The notes beneath the pieces were generated by a model, which was given only the letters and a program-made list of their open reading frames with translations, ran no database searches and was not told the origin of the DNA. Made by a program: the position numbers and the translations under genes. A stretch of 64,000 nt of DNA from positions 20,698 through 84,697 of IMG/VR virus record IMGVR_UViG_3300025913_000026; one strand, given 5' to 3'. Numbering within the stretch: position 1 is the first letter of the stretch; each line of letters opens with the position of its first letter. Below, in pieces: positions 43,350 through 50,983 of this stretch. Source of the DNA: a virus.

Positions 43350-43580
43350 CTATATCATTTCAGGATTTTTTAAATACTCCCAGTACTTACTAGCAAGGAA
43401 GCGTATATTTCTTGTTTTCTGGTCATCATTCCAGTTGGAGAAAATTGATATGATCTGTGTTAATTCCGCTACTTCCATATCTCTTTTTTCTGGCTTTGGT
43501 TCTGGCGGTAATAACTGAATCGGGGAGGCGCTTTTCTTATAGGTTCTTTTCTTCGCAGGTTTGTTTTTTGATTTGTTCAT
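43350..43580 (-). CDS. hypothetical protein with basic N-terminus, 76 aa
   Basis: Residues 1-40 are Lys/Pro-rich and likely disordered (NKSKNKPAKKRTYKKSASPI). Residues 42-76 form a short domain (QIISIFSNWNDDQKTRNIRF, LASKYWEYLKNP). This pattern, with 'i..w..eqR.R.l.yl.skY', occurs in many Bacteroidota phage proteins. Start overlaps the stop of a 38-aa membrane protein gene (ATGA). Confidence 0.55.
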   Translation of the reverse strand: MNKSKNKPAKKRTYKKSASPIQLLPPEPKPEKRDMEVAELTQIISIFSNWNDDQKTRNIRFLASKYWEYLKNPEMI

Positions 43581-43693
43581 TTTTTATTTCTTTTATATGG
43601 ATAAAACAATAAGGATATAGCAGCCACTATACATAGTATAAGCCATACTGTTTCTGATATTGTAAGGTCGGGCCAGTCTGGTAATAAGTTCAT
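43577..43693 (-). CDS. single-pass membrane microprotein, 38 aa
   Basis: Found in the 124-base gap between two longer genes. ATG 43693 to TGA 43577, with an ATGA overlap onto the next start. Sequence NLLPDWPDLTISETVWLILC then a hydrophobic run to YPYKRNKK: one transmembrane helix with a positive cytoplasmic end. Function unknown; small phage membrane proteins often inhibit host functions or aid lysis. Confidence 0.6.
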   Translation of the reverse strand: MNLLPDWPDLTISETVWLILCIVAAISLLFYPYKRNKK

Positions 43694-43704
43694 GTAATAT
43701 TATA

Positions 43705-43923
43705 TTATAGTGATCGCAATAGAGCTTCTTTTGTTTCATATAAATCATTGTCATGATAATATTTGCCATGCTCTTCTAGCCGATACCTTATTATTGTTGT
43801 AATACCTCGATCATGACTGACACAAACAATAGGTTCACATGACCATATACTTCGTTTAATGGCCTTATTATCATGCATAAGCCAAACTTCTTTAGTTATG
43901 TGATGCGTAGCCTCTATTTTCAT
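43705..43923 (-). CDS. hypothetical protein, 72 aa
   Basis: Not recognised. Beta-rich, with ATHHITKEVWLMHDNKAIKR, PIVCVSHDRGITTIIRY and an acidic end. Lies 3 bases after the next upstream gene and 11 bases before the membrane microprotein. Confidence 0.5.
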   Translation of the reverse strand: MKIEATHHITKEVWLMHDNKAIKRSIWSCEPIVCVSHDRGITTIIRYRLEEHGKYYHDNDLYETKEALLRSL

Positions 43924-43926
43924 ATA

Positions 43927-44202
43927 TTATATAGCATTAGTTGTTTTTGATTTATTTATTGATTTAATCAATTTGTACTTTTCCGCACTTCTTCTGTTTC
44001 TTCTTTGCCGTTGGTATATTGTTTTAGGAGGATGATGACGCTTAATAAACACCGCCCATTCCCAAGGTTGAGTTTTACCATATGCAATAAACAAATTAAG
44101 TATACGTTGGTAGTCCTTGTGTTGAACGAACCTAACATCAGTCACTTTACCAAGTATCTCCAGCTCTATTCTTATGTACTTCCATTTGCTTATTTTGCTC
44201 AT
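43927..44202 (-). CDS. hypothetical basic protein, 91 aa
   Basis: Not recognised. KYIRIELEILGKVTDVRFVQ and YGKTQPWEWAVFIKRHH are followed by a strongly basic tail (YQRQRRNRRSAEKYK). Probably nucleic-acid-binding by charge. One base separates it from the XRE-like gene upstream. Confidence 0.5.
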   Translation of the reverse strand: MSKISKWKYIRIELEILGKVTDVRFVQHKDYQRILNLFIAYGKTQPWEWAVFIKRHHPPKTIYQRQRRNRRSAEKYKLIKSINKSKTTNAI

Positions 44203-44203
44203 G

Positions 44204-44410
44204 TTACAGTTTGAAATCAGTCCCTAGCACTTTATTTATAGTATCCAATTCGTCCTGAGTCCAATCCCTCCTTCCATTGATCTTCTCGGACAATAATGGC
44301 TCCCTCATACATATCTTATCAGAAAGCCAGCGCTGATTCCTGCTTAGAATTAATTTAATTTCGGAACCTATTTGCTTGCTTTTATTCTTTTCTTTTGTTG
44401 CCATTTTCAT
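44204..44410 (-). CDS. small XRE/Cro-like regulator, 68 aa
   Basis: A longer reading frame goes up to 44596 but overlaps the divergent gene; the start is placed at ATG 44410 (MKMATKEKNK), just after an exact -7 element. GSEIKLILSRNQRWLSDKIC then MREPLLSEKINGRRDWTQDE fits a lambda-repressor-type helix-turn-helix (q.wLa.ki...e..ls.kinGrr.wt..El..i). It sits at the strand switch and is the natural candidate to control both divergent units. Confidence 0.65.
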   Translation of the reverse strand: MKMATKEKNKSKQIGSEIKLILSRNQRWLSDKICMREPLLSEKINGRRDWTQDELDTINKVLGTDFKL

Positions 44411-44471
44411 TTGTTTCAACAAACGTATAAAAAGATTTGGATAATAAAAAATATTTTTCTTCCTTTGCTTT
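44411..44471. promoter_or_regulatory. divergent promoter region at early/late strand switch
   Basis: Minus: TACGTTTG (44427-44420), an exact TAnnTTTG, lies 9 bases before the regulator ATG. Plus: TTTG (44410-44413), 18-base spacer, then AAGATTTG (44432-44439), one mismatch from consensus, 32 bases before the ATG at 44472. The inverted repeat GTTTcaacAAAC (44413-44424) overlaps both and could be the operator. Confidence 0.55.
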
Positions 44472-44975
44472 ATGGATGCAGCGGATAATATTAGACGAAT
44501 AAAAGAGGAAGCGAAACTTCCTAAATCTAAGGTCAAGAAGCCTATACCTAAAAAAAGCAAAAAGAAGCTACAGCAGGAAGCTGGAGATGGTGTCATAAAG
44601 AAGATGGGCAGCGCTGAGTTAGATAGATGGTTTCAGGATAGGAGAAAAGAAATGACTGGGCGTTGTTGGCATTGCCAGGGAGTTTCCTGCAAAAACTCGC
44701 ATGAGTATTATAAGTTCTCTATTGCGCATTTGCTTCCGAAACGATTATTTAAAAGCATAGCTACACACCCTTTAAATTGGATTGAGCTTTGTTTCTGGGA
44801 ACAATCCTGCCATACAAACTTTGATAATAATACTCTGGATATTACAGAATTAAATTGTTACGATATGGTTATTGAGCGTTTTGTAGCTATATACCCCGCT
44901 ATTGCGCCTAAAGAACGTAGATACATTCCAGATGTTCTTCTTCAATATGTTAAAAACGAAACAGATATAAAATGA
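44472..44975 (+). CDS. HNH-like nuclease, 167 aa
   Basis: Lys-rich N-terminus (KSKVKKPIPKKSKKK), then ELDRWFQDRRKEMTGRCWHC, KFSIAHLLPKRLFKS, IELCFWEQSCHTNFDNN. The Cys-x2-Cys, Ala-His-Leu-x-Pro-Lys and Ser-Cys-His-x-Asn-Asp-Asn pattern is an HNH fold typical of Bacteroidota phages and phage-like elements; NinG-like recombination roles are known for related forms. First gene of the plus-strand early-type block. Overlaps the membrane protein gene by 4 bases. Confidence 0.75.
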   Translation: MDAADNIRRIKEEAKLPKSKVKKPIPKKSKKKLQQEAGDGVIKKMGSAELDRWFQDRRKEMTGRCWHCQGVSCKNSHEYYKFSIAHLLPKRLFKSIATHPLNWIELCFWEQSCHTNFDNNTLDITELNCYDMVIERFVAIYPAIAPKERRYIPDVLLQYVKNETDIK

Positions 44976-45541
44976 TGTACAAAAAGAAAACGATCAAGAT
45001 TTTAGAGGATATTATCTTTAATACGAAATGGCTCCTGATCCCATTCTATTTAATCCTGGCGATGGCGCTTGCTGTGTATACCTATTTCGATGTAAAGGAG
45101 TTTATTGAGTATATATTCCGGCTGGGTCACATTGATAAAGAATCTGCGATGTTGACATTTGTAGAATTGATTGATATTACCATGATCGCCAACCTGGGGA
45201 AGATGATAATTACCGGCTCCTATAATTCATTTATAAGCAAAGCGCATGGCGTAGAGGGGGAGAATGTTAGTAGCGGCATGTTGAAGGTTAAAATGGCAAC
45301 CTCGTTGGTTGGCGTTACAGCAATCGGGTTATTGTCTAAGTCAATTGACATTCATAAGGTAGAATGGGATACACTTTATAAATTGGCATTCGTACACGGC
45401 GTATTCCTCCTTTCAGCTATAGTTCTTTCAGTAGTAGATTTCTTACATTTAAAATCAGAAACATATGAAGTTCATGAAAGTATTTCTCATGCAAACGGGA
45501 AACAATTACAGAGTGAGCATGGAGAAAAAGCAGGGGTATGA
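44972..45541 (+). CDS. YqhA/UPF0114-family membrane protein, 189 aa
   Basis: NTKWLLIPFYLILAMALAVY (first helix), ESAMLTFVELIDITMIANLG then KMIITGSYNSFISK (second helix and family core), MLKVKMATSLVGVTAIGLLS (third) and FVHGVFLLSAIVLSVVDFLH (fourth). This matches the YqhA/UPF0114 family ('ES.wLl.PlYlgL...l...lID.vmvaNLl.mviisGYenFVS'). The family's role is unclear and it is rare in phages. Overlaps HNH by 4 bases and the next gene by about 23 bases. Confidence 0.8.
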   Translation: MMYKKKTIKILEDIIFNTKWLLIPFYLILAMALAVYTYFDVKEFIEYIFRLGHIDKESAMLTFVELIDITMIANLGKMIITGSYNSFISKAHGVEGENVSSGMLKVKMATSLVGVTAIGLLSKSIDIHKVEWDTLYKLAFVHGVFLLSAIVLSVVDFLHLKSETYEVHESISHANGKQLQSEHGEKAGV

Positions 45542-45647
45542 TGTATATTTTACAGATGAAAATGGCCATTCTTTTTTAATCAAAAAAGATGGCATTACTT
45601 TAAATTTCAGTGAATTGCCTAAACCACTTTTAAAGCAAATAAAATGA
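45519..45647 (+). CDS. hypothetical protein, 42 aa
   Basis: Start placed at ATG 45519 (MEKKQGYDVYFTDENG), which follows the membrane gene closely; a longer form from 45465 would overlap it by 77 bases. Product has HSFLIKKDGITLNFSELPKP. It ends with an ATGA overlap onto the lipoprotein gene, which supports translation. Function unknown. Confidence 0.5.
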   Translation: MEKKQGYDVYFTDENGHSFLIKKDGITLNFSELPKPLLKQIK

Positions 45648-46084
45648 AACACATTATCTTGATTCTCCTGACTACTTTCTTATTCTCATGCGAATACAAA
45701 CATCATGAGCGACATTGCAAAATCCATTGTTATCAAACAGGCTCCGGGGATGATCTTCTTTTTTGGTATTTACTTTATGGTAACAATAATTCATATTACG
45801 TATACCAATCAAGTTCGCCGGTAAGTAGCTTCAGCGGAGTTACTTGGTCACAACAAACATCCATGCCGCAGGAACTTTCTAATGCTCAGGAATTAGAACA
45901 AATAGAGGAACCTTTAACCGAATTGCCTGACGAAATAGAAGTTGAAATGGAAGCGGAACCAGACCAAGGGCAAACAGAATCAACTGAATCAAGCGAGTCA
46001 AGCTCTGAAAGTAGCGGCGAATCTAGTGGTGGAGATTCTGGAGGAGGTAGCGATGGAGGAGGAGATGGCGGCGGTGGTGAATGA
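45644..46084 (+). CDS. lipoprotein with acidic, Gly/Ser-rich tail, 146 aa
   Basis: Signal peptide IILILLTTFLFSC with a lipobox Cys at residue 16. A short Tyr/His/Cys-rich part (HERHCKIHCYQTGSG, YGNNNSYYVYQSSSP) is followed by Glu/Pro and then a Ser/Glu and Gly/Asp-repeat tail. The Lol-type rule in Bacteroidota (Cys followed by acidic residues for surface export) is partly met (C-E-Y). A cell-surface lipoprotein made early in infection could block superinfection; that is inference. Confidence 0.6.
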   Translation: MKHIILILLTTFLFSCEYKHHERHCKIHCYQTGSGDDLLFWYLLYGNNNSYYVYQSSSPVSSFSGVTWSQQTSMPQELSNAQELEQIEEPLTELPDEIEVEMEAEPDQGQTESTESSESSSESSGESSGGDSGGGSDGGGDGGGGE

Positions 46085-46112
46085 AATAACTAACCTTTAA
46101 TTATAACAAACA

Positions 46113-46502
46113 ATGAATATATATAAAATAACATTTGGTCACGCGGCTCCAAAGGATTGGGCGATATCAATATTGGGATTTGTTTTGGCAGAAAATGACG
46201 AGCAGGTTTATGAATATATAAAATCAGAACCAGAAATAAATGGGCATAAATCCTTCAATAGCTGGGAGGATAAGGAAAAAGAAAAAGAGGATTTTGAGAT
46301 ATTTGATAGTAAATACGAGGTAATAGGGAAGGAAACATTCAAAGAAAAAATTATTAGATTAAAAGGCGAGATAAATGATGAAGGCTATGATTTCACAGAT
46401 TCTTATTATGGCATCTCTCTTTATGGATGGGATATTGTAAAGGAGAATGTTACAAATTATGAATCATCATTAGAGCTTGGCATTTTAATTAAAATTCTAT
46501 GA
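46113..46502 (+). CDS. hypothetical acidic protein, 129 aa
   Basis: Not recognised. Helical and acidic, with DWAISILGFVLAENDEQVYE, SWEDKEKEKEDFEIFDSKYE and YYGISLYGWDIVKE. Lies in the early-type block with 28 bases from the lipoprotein gene. After it a 63-base gap contains only a small AT-rich hairpin (aactttcaaagtt). Confidence 0.5.
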   Translation: MNIYKITFGHAAPKDWAISILGFVLAENDEQVYEYIKSEPEINGHKSFNSWEDKEKEKEDFEIFDSKYEVIGKETFKEKIIRLKGEINDEGYDFTDSYYGISLYGWDIVKENVTNYESSLELGILIKIL

Positions 46503-46565
46503 GTGAACTAGGAGAATAATACCAAGAATATAAAACCCGGACTGTAACTTTCAAAGTTATCTATA

Positions 46566-46889
46566 ATGAGCAATAAGCTAGAAGATTTAGGCAAGTCAAT
46601 GGAGCTTGCCGGCCAAATAGAAATAATAAAGTCAATTTTATTTGGAGTAGATGAAGAACATCTTAAAAATTCAATCGAACAATTTAGAAGCCAAGCGTCT
46701 TTTCAGGATGCCGCATTTGTTCTTAACCCACGCCATGATTCTACTAAAACTGAACTGTTACGTGTTATGGCTGATTCTCTTCAGCATTTACTTGGTTTTT
46801 GGGATGGCCTGAAGAAATGTGAAGAACTAAAAAGACAGATTGCAGGCAACGAAGCTATGCGATCTCAAATTGAGTCAATGTTCTTTTAA
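46566..46889 (+). CDS. hypothetical helical protein, 107 aa
   Basis: Not recognised. Mostly alpha-helical (LEDLGKSMELAGQIEIIKSI, TELLRVMADSLQHLLGFWDG, CEELKRQIAGNEAMRSQIES). No known motif. Part of the plus-strand run of small genes. Confidence 0.5.
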   Translation: MSNKLEDLGKSMELAGQIEIIKSILFGVDEEHLKNSIEQFRSQASFQDAAFVLNPRHDSTKTELLRVMADSLQHLLGFWDGLKKCEELKRQIAGNEAMRSQIESMFF

Positions 46890-46906
46890 AAAATCAACCA
46901 CCACCA

Positions 46907-47209
46907 ATGAGCAATCCAACACAGAAAAATAAAATAACGGCGCTTAAAGATTATTTGGGCGATCTGGTTTTATTTAAATATAAAGGCAAATTGCGTAAGT
47001 TTTGGCTTGCTGCAATCACCTTGCCTTCTGGGACATTTAAAGCCGAAGCGTTTAAGGATATAGAATATGAAGGGTTGCAATATCACTTCAGACTTAACCA
47101 CGAGGATTATGCTACCAATACAAAAAGGGATTGGGAAGGTTTCTGGACAGATCAAATTGATAAATTAATAATACCCACCACCAATGACACTACCACAAGA
47201 AACGATTGA
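46907..47209 (+). CDS. hypothetical protein, 100 aa
   Basis: Not recognised. Contains KDYLGDLVLFKYKGKLRKFW and LNHEDYATNTKRDWEGFWTD. Ends Thr/Asp-rich. Overlaps the 88-aa gene by 26 bases. Confidence 0.45.
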   Translation: MSNPTQKNKITALKDYLGDLVLFKYKGKLRKFWLAAITLPSGTFKAEAFKDIEYEGLQYHFRLNHEDYATNTKRDWEGFWTDQIDKLIIPTTNDTTTRND

Positions 47210-47450
47210 TAAAATAAAGAAGGAATCAGTTCAAGCTGATGTAAAAAATCAAAATAAGTCATGGGAATATCGTGCTGGCTATAGATCTGGAAACGAGGAT
47301 GGCGCTACCGAATGGGCAGAGAAGGCTGAAAAACATCTGATTGCTGCACTGGAAGCAATAATAGGCAAAACGATGCCTGTCCCAAATAAGGCCGACATGA
47401 TAGATATAGCAAAAACCGCCCTCGCCAAATACAAGGAGGTAAGTAAATGA
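47184..47450 (+). CDS. conserved small phage protein, 88 aa
   Basis: The central pattern WEYRAGYRSGNEDGATEWAE then KAEKHLIAALEAIIGK is a frequent small phage motif (YxxGYxxGaxEWA..a..L..AL). A similar 'GYxxGxExG' stretch occurs in the 239-aa protein at 48528. The last codons (K-E-V-S-K) form an AAGGAGG ribosome site for the next gene, which starts 4 bases before this stop. Confidence 0.6.
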   Translation: MTLPQETIDKIKKESVQADVKNQNKSWEYRAGYRSGNEDGATEWAEKAEKHLIAALEAIIGKTMPVPNKADMIDIAKTALAKYKEVSK

Positions 47451-47845
47451 ACAGAGAAAGAAAATACCGGGCATGGGATGGGATAAGTATGTTTATCAGC
47501 CCGGCGCTTTCAGAAGGTGCGCATCACTTAGCAAGCTGGTTTGAAGCCCATTCATCTTTTGGGTTCACTGGCAAAGACAGCCTGTTTATGGATTGGGCAG
47601 GGTTGGTAGACAAAAATGGGAAAGATATATACGAGGGAGATATAATTCAATTTGCAGAAAAATATTTTTACCTCGTAAAGTACGAAGATGGGAAGTTCGT
47701 CGGATATCATGCAAATAACAATTGGGGTAAGTGGGGCGATCTGTATAAGTTGGCAGAACCGGGCTTTGATAAATACAACTATATTGTCATTGGCAATATC
47801 TATGAAAACCCTGAATTAGTAATAAAGGAGGTAAGTAATGGATAA
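47447..47845 (+). CDS. YopX family protein, 132 aa
   Basis: Matches the YopX pattern: RERKYRAWDGISMFI at the start, DWAGLVDKNGKDIYEGDIIQ in the middle and YIVIGNIYENPELV at the end. YopX proteins are common in phages; structure known, function not. A strong AAGGAGGTAAG precedes the start. Its own end (K-E-V-S-N-G) again encodes AAAGGAGG for the next gene. Confidence 0.85.
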   Translation: MNRERKYRAWDGISMFISPALSEGAHHLASWFEAHSSFGFTGKDSLFMDWAGLVDKNGKDIYEGDIIQFAEKYFYLVKYEDGKFVGYHANNNWGKWGDLYKLAEPGFDKYNYIVIGNIYENPELVIKEVSNG

Positions 47846-48035
47846 CACACTGCCATACATCGATGCAACTCAATTCAATGAGAAGGTAGCAGAGTTCGCA
47901 AAGACGAATCGTGTACTTACAGCCGTTTTCAATCATCCTAAAAGCAAGTATAAAACATGGGAGGATTTGCCATCACATTTAATTCAAGACCTTTTTAATA
48001 AACTTGGTTGTAAACCTGATATTAAAAAATATTAA
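47838..48035 (+). CDS. hypothetical protein, 65 aa
   Basis: Not recognised. Short helical protein (NEKVAEFAKTNRVLTAVFNH, WEDLPSHLIQDLFNKLG). Start is served by AAAGGAGG inside the YopX gene end; the two genes overlap by 8 bases. Confidence 0.5.
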   Translation: MDNTLPYIDATQFNEKVAEFAKTNRVLTAVFNHPKSKYKTWEDLPSHLIQDLFNKLGCKPDIKKY

Positions 48036-48037
48036 TC

Positions 48038-48541
48038 ATGGATAAAGACACACAATTACCGGCTGAGCGGTTTAATCGGGGCGATTATGTCGCTGGCGAA
48101 GATATAATTATCCTTGTCACCGGTTGGGGGTATGATGAAAATCATTTTTGCGGTGTAGTAGTCGAAACCTTGCCAGACGCTCAATTCCCAAAAAGATTGG
48201 GTGAACATAGTAATACATGGTATACGAGGTATTTCAAAAAGATCGAATACGCTACCAAGCTGCACCAGGCTGAGCAGGAGATTGAAGAACTAAAACGCTG
48301 GAAGATGGATGCCATCGAAACCCAATTGGTGCCTATCGGGGCCTACTGCCATGAGTATCTGGAAGTAGGTCTGGATGACAACCATTCTCTTTTAGTTATA
48401 GCCGAACTGGAACGGTTTAAACAGGAGAATGAAAAAGCCGGCGGCCTACTTCGCGAAGTTTTAATCATGAATGAAATGTGGGGTGATTTGCCCAGCGAAT
48501 TTATTACCAAAGTAAAAACCTTTTTAGATGGAACAAAATGA
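48038..48541 (+). CDS. hypothetical protein with coiled coil, 167 aa
   Basis: N-terminal half beta-like (FNRGDYVAGEDIIILVTGWG, WYTRYFKKIEYATKLH), then a coiled coil (QAEQEIEELKRWK, IAELERFKQENEKAGGLLRE). Not recognised. Its last 14 bases overlap the 239-aa gene. Confidence 0.5.
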   Translation: MDKDTQLPAERFNRGDYVAGEDIIILVTGWGYDENHFCGVVVETLPDAQFPKRLGEHSNTWYTRYFKKIEYATKLHQAEQEIEELKRWKMDAIETQLVPIGAYCHEYLEVGLDDNHSLLVIAELERFKQENEKAGGLLREVLIMNEMWGDLPSEFITKVKTFLDGTK

Positions 48542-49247
48542 TATAGTAATGGAATTTTCAATGGTTAAAAAAAACCTGAAAGAAATCCGGGATGGATACG
48601 AAAAACTGGAAAGCGACTATAAGTACCTCCGAACCAAATACGACAATATCCTTGCCACTGAATCGGGGCATGAAAGCAAAACTGAAAACGTTTGGCAAAG
48701 TGGTTATGCGGCTGGGCATGAAGCCGGAACAGAAAAGCTCCAAAAGGCATTAACCGAGTGCGAAAACCAGAATAGAGAGAACTGGCGTTTATCAATTGAA
48801 AATAGAGAGTTTCGAGAAAAGTTAAAAGATCTGTGTGATAAACTTCCTACTGGTGAATCATTGAACTACTATTTTGCCAAACAAGAATTAAAAGCTGCCC
48901 GTGAAGTCGTCGAACAGGAAGGAGAAAAGAACCTAGAAGACTGGAAAACATTCACCATAGAACAGGTGCGGCCTAAGGTTAATGTAATTCAAACCTGGGA
49001 ATCCGAAAAGGAACCAATACCCCAGCATACGATGGTATGGGTTAAGGCGAGTGAGCGGTTGCCTGATAATGATATGTTCAATGATTACCCCCGAGAATAT
49101 TGTTTAAAATGCAAGTGTGATGGAAGTCGCGGTGCTGTGGAATATAAGCAAGGGAATTATGATGAAATTAAGGATATGTGGCAAAGTGGCCCATACGATG
49201 TGATATGGTGGCTCGATGAAAGCGGAAAGGAGGTATCCAATGGATAA
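48528..49247 (+). CDS. coiled-coil protein with C-terminal DUF551 domain, 239 aa
   Basis: Residues 8-140 form long coiled coil (MVKKNLKEIRDGYEKLESDY, REKLKDLCDKLPTG). Residues about 165-235 fit DUF551 (MVWVKASERLPDND, then YDVIWWLDES), a small beta domain common in phages. Function is unknown. The end K-E-V-S-N-G encodes AAAGGAGG for the next gene, as in YopX. A second start at 48549 is possible. Confidence 0.65.
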   Translation: MEQNDIVMEFSMVKKNLKEIRDGYEKLESDYKYLRTKYDNILATESGHESKTENVWQSGYAAGHEAGTEKLQKALTECENQNRENWRLSIENREFREKLKDLCDKLPTGESLNYYFAKQELKAAREVVEQEGEKNLEDWKTFTIEQVRPKVNVIQTWESEKEPIPQHTMVWVKASERLPDNDMFNDYPREYCLKCKCDGSRGAVEYKQGNYDEIKDMWQSGPYDVIWWLDESGKEVSNG

Positions 49248-49563
49248 GAAAGATATTGGAAAATCATTTGAAAAACTAGTAGACGATACTTTTATAAATG
49301 TAGATGGTATTCTTGTTCAAAGAGCGGTTCATCCATATACTGGACTAGAAGGGTATCTTTGGGACGATCATTGGTGTGCTAGTACCGAAGAAGTAAGAGC
49401 AGCTAAAGAATATGCAGCTAATGCAATTAAAATGTCAATTGTAAATCCTAATGGAGATGAAACTATTCTGTCAAAAAGATATACTGAAAAATATAAACAT
49501 GGCGAGAGCGGCTATGTGGAATGGAAACGGGATCAAATAAAAAAAACAGAGCAAGATGATTAA
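49240..49563 (+). CDS. hypothetical protein, 107 aa
   Basis: Start placed at ATG 49240, just after AAAGGAGGTATCC; the longer frame from 49216 would lie upstream of that site. Contains GKSFEKLVDDTFINVDGILV, YTGLEGYLWDDHWCASTEEV and a charged end. Not recognised. Last gene of the plus-strand block; followed by a terminator. Confidence 0.55.
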   Translation: MDKKDIGKSFEKLVDDTFINVDGILVQRAVHPYTGLEGYLWDDHWCASTEEVRAAKEYAANAIKMSIVNPNGDETILSKRYTEKYKHGESGYVEWKRDQIKKTEQDD

Positions 49564-49672
49564 TCCTGCCCTGTCCCCATTATTTTTAAACAACCTGATT
49601 TAATCACATTTAAGTTTTAAATCATTTTATCGAGACAAAAATAGTTTTTTTTCATTATAGTAGTATAAAAAC

Positions 49673-49697
49673 GGGGCCAGATTTCTATCTTAGCCCC
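49673..49697. terminator. bidirectional terminator between convergent units
   Basis: Stem ggggc..agat / atct..gcccc around loop ttct with a few mismatches. It is followed by taatttttt on the plus strand and by gtttttat on the minus strand. It lies between the convergent 107-aa gene and the sigma-factor gene. Related in sequence to the terminator at 59031. Confidence 0.7.
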
Positions 49698-49704
49698 TAA
49701 TTTT

Positions 49705-50271
49705 TTATATGATAATAATGAATACTTTAAGCCCTCTATTAATTAGGGTCAACGCCCTAGCATATCTCTTTTTAATGGTTGAAATATCAGCTTGTAACGT
49801 AGCTGCGATATCTTTAAATTTCATCTCATTCAACCGCATCTTAAAAACATCTTTAACCATAGGAGGTAATGCTTCTATTTGTTTTCTTATTCTTTCAACT
49901 ATGATAGCTTCTTTATCGCTTAATTCAAATGCATGATTTTGATGCTCTATGAAGTATTGCGTTTTAATAATATCTTCTTTTGAGAGACGAATAGCTATCA
50001 TCCTTAAGTGGTCAATGCAGCTATTAGCAGTAATCTTTCGTAACCATCCATATATAGCTCTCATTGAATCGAAATGAAGTGTATCATGCATCTCCCATAA
50101 TTTAAGGAAGCTATTAGCACGTATATCTTTAGCATCATCTGCACTTAAATACTTTTGAGCTACAAAGTAGATTTGTGTATGATATTTGTTGTAGATGTGC
50201 TCAAAGGCTGAAGCATCACCTTTAGAAAAAGCAACTATCGTTTCTTCTTCATTTAGGATAAATGTTGACAT
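49705..50271 (-). CDS. RNA polymerase sigma factor, ECF-type, 188 aa
   Basis: Redirects host RNA polymerase. Region 2: ASAFEHIYNKYHTQIYFVAQ, KYLSADDAKDIRANSFLKLW, then a DNA-binding helix with GWLRKITANSCIDHLR. Region 4: LPPMVKDVFKMRLNEMKFKD, IAATLQADISTIKKRYARAL, a helix-turn-helix. No region 1.1 or 3. Size is standard for ECF sigma factors of Bacteroidota. Its own separate gene in a phage suggests control of late promoters. No anti-sigma gene is next to it. Confidence 0.85.
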   Translation of the reverse strand: MSTFILNEEETIVAFSKGDASAFEHIYNKYHTQIYFVAQKYLSADDAKDIRANSFLKLWEMHDTLHFDSMRAIYGWLRKITANSCIDHLRMIAIRLSKEDIIKTQYFIEHQNHAFELSDKEAIIVERIRKQIEALPPMVKDVFKMRLNEMKFKDIAATLQADISTIKKRYARALTLINRGLKVFIIII

Positions 50272-50282
50272 ATGATTGTATA

Positions 50283-50531
50283 TTATTTATTTTGATTCTC
50301 AAAGTCTAATGCCTCTTGTCTACTATCAAAATATCGCATTGGTATCCCATCAGCAGTATAACATAATTCCATATCATATAAATAGGAGGCATGATTTTTA
50401 TCTACTATTATTAGTCCATGCAGATATATATTTTTACAAACTCCACAAGTACATTTATTATCAGGTCGGTAAACTACTTTACCAATTCTATGCTGAAACC
50501 ATTGTTCTCGTTCGGTTAATTCTCTTTTCAT
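50283..50531 (-). CDS. conserved phage protein, 82 aa
   Basis: Pattern EQWFQHRIGKVVYRPDNKCT, CGVCKNIYLHGLIIVDKNHA and GIPMRYFDSRQEALDFE fits a common Bacteroidota phage family ('w...riGk.vyr....c.C..C..v...Gl.i.D..HA.Yl.d......g.plrYfdt..Ea..fe'). Three Cys in C-x-C-x2-C. Function unknown. Confidence 0.7.
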   Translation of the reverse strand: MKRELTEREQWFQHRIGKVVYRPDNKCTCGVCKNIYLHGLIIVDKNHASYLYDMELCYTADGIPMRYFDSRQEALDFENQNK

Positions 50532-50533
50532 AT

Positions 50534-50740
50534 TTAATGGGATAAAATATATAATATGGATTCGATTTCATCATAATTGTATTTGATACATTCATTTAAT
50601 TCTAGTTGATCGTTTATTTCCTGAAGTAATCGAATATCACTCATGTATTTAATATTCCCATGAACTTTAAATTCACTTTGGCTAGTTATATTTCTTAATA
50701 ACTGTTCATAACCTTGTCTTGTATGGTATTTACTTGTCAT
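50534..50740 (-). CDS. hypothetical protein, 68 aa
   Basis: Not recognised. Helical (QGYEQLLRNITSQSEFKVHG, RLLQEINDQLELNECIKYNY). Start overlaps the stop of the transposon-interrupted gene (ATGA), so it may have lost its translational coupling through the insertion. Confidence 0.5.
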   Translation of the reverse strand: MTSKYHTRQGYEQLLRNITSQSEFKVHGNIKYMSDIRLLQEINDQLELNECIKYNYDEIESILYILSH

Positions 50741-50983
50741 TGAGACTCATTTATCAGTTCAAAGCAATCTCGCAAAGAAGTGCAATAAGAGAGTTCCTTA
50801 GTCCCAAAATAAACTTTATAATGCCCTTCTGCGAATAGCCTTATTTTAAAAAGATTGCCTTTAAAATACGGAGTAAACTCTACATATTTACTTAACCCAG
50901 CTTTAGTTGTTGTAAAAAATCCCGCTTGATCTTTTAAATAGCAATGGGTATTTAAATCCCAAATAAAATCAAACTGAATTTTC
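50737..50983 (-). pseudogene. 3' part of phage gene interrupted by transposon
   Basis: Joining this part (to 50975) with 54455..54488 and one target-site copy gives one open frame of 90 aa from ATG 54488: it begins MYFLMGVDQKI and continues QFDFIWDLNTHCYLKDQAGF with the end SYCTSLRDCFELINESQ. Codons match exactly across the junction. The protein is not recognised. The clean restoration shows the insertion is recent. Confidence 0.8.
50976..50983. repeat. target site duplication, left copy (GAATTTTC)
   Basis: Eight bases directly repeated at 54455-54462 on the other side of the element. Eight bp is the usual duplication of the IS1595 family. Confidence 0.9.

Noticed and set aside
44411-44596. 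N-terminal extension (62 aa) of the XRE-like gene
   Set aside because: It would cross the divergent promoter region and overlap the HNH gene; the domain starts after the inner Met, which follows a good -7 element.
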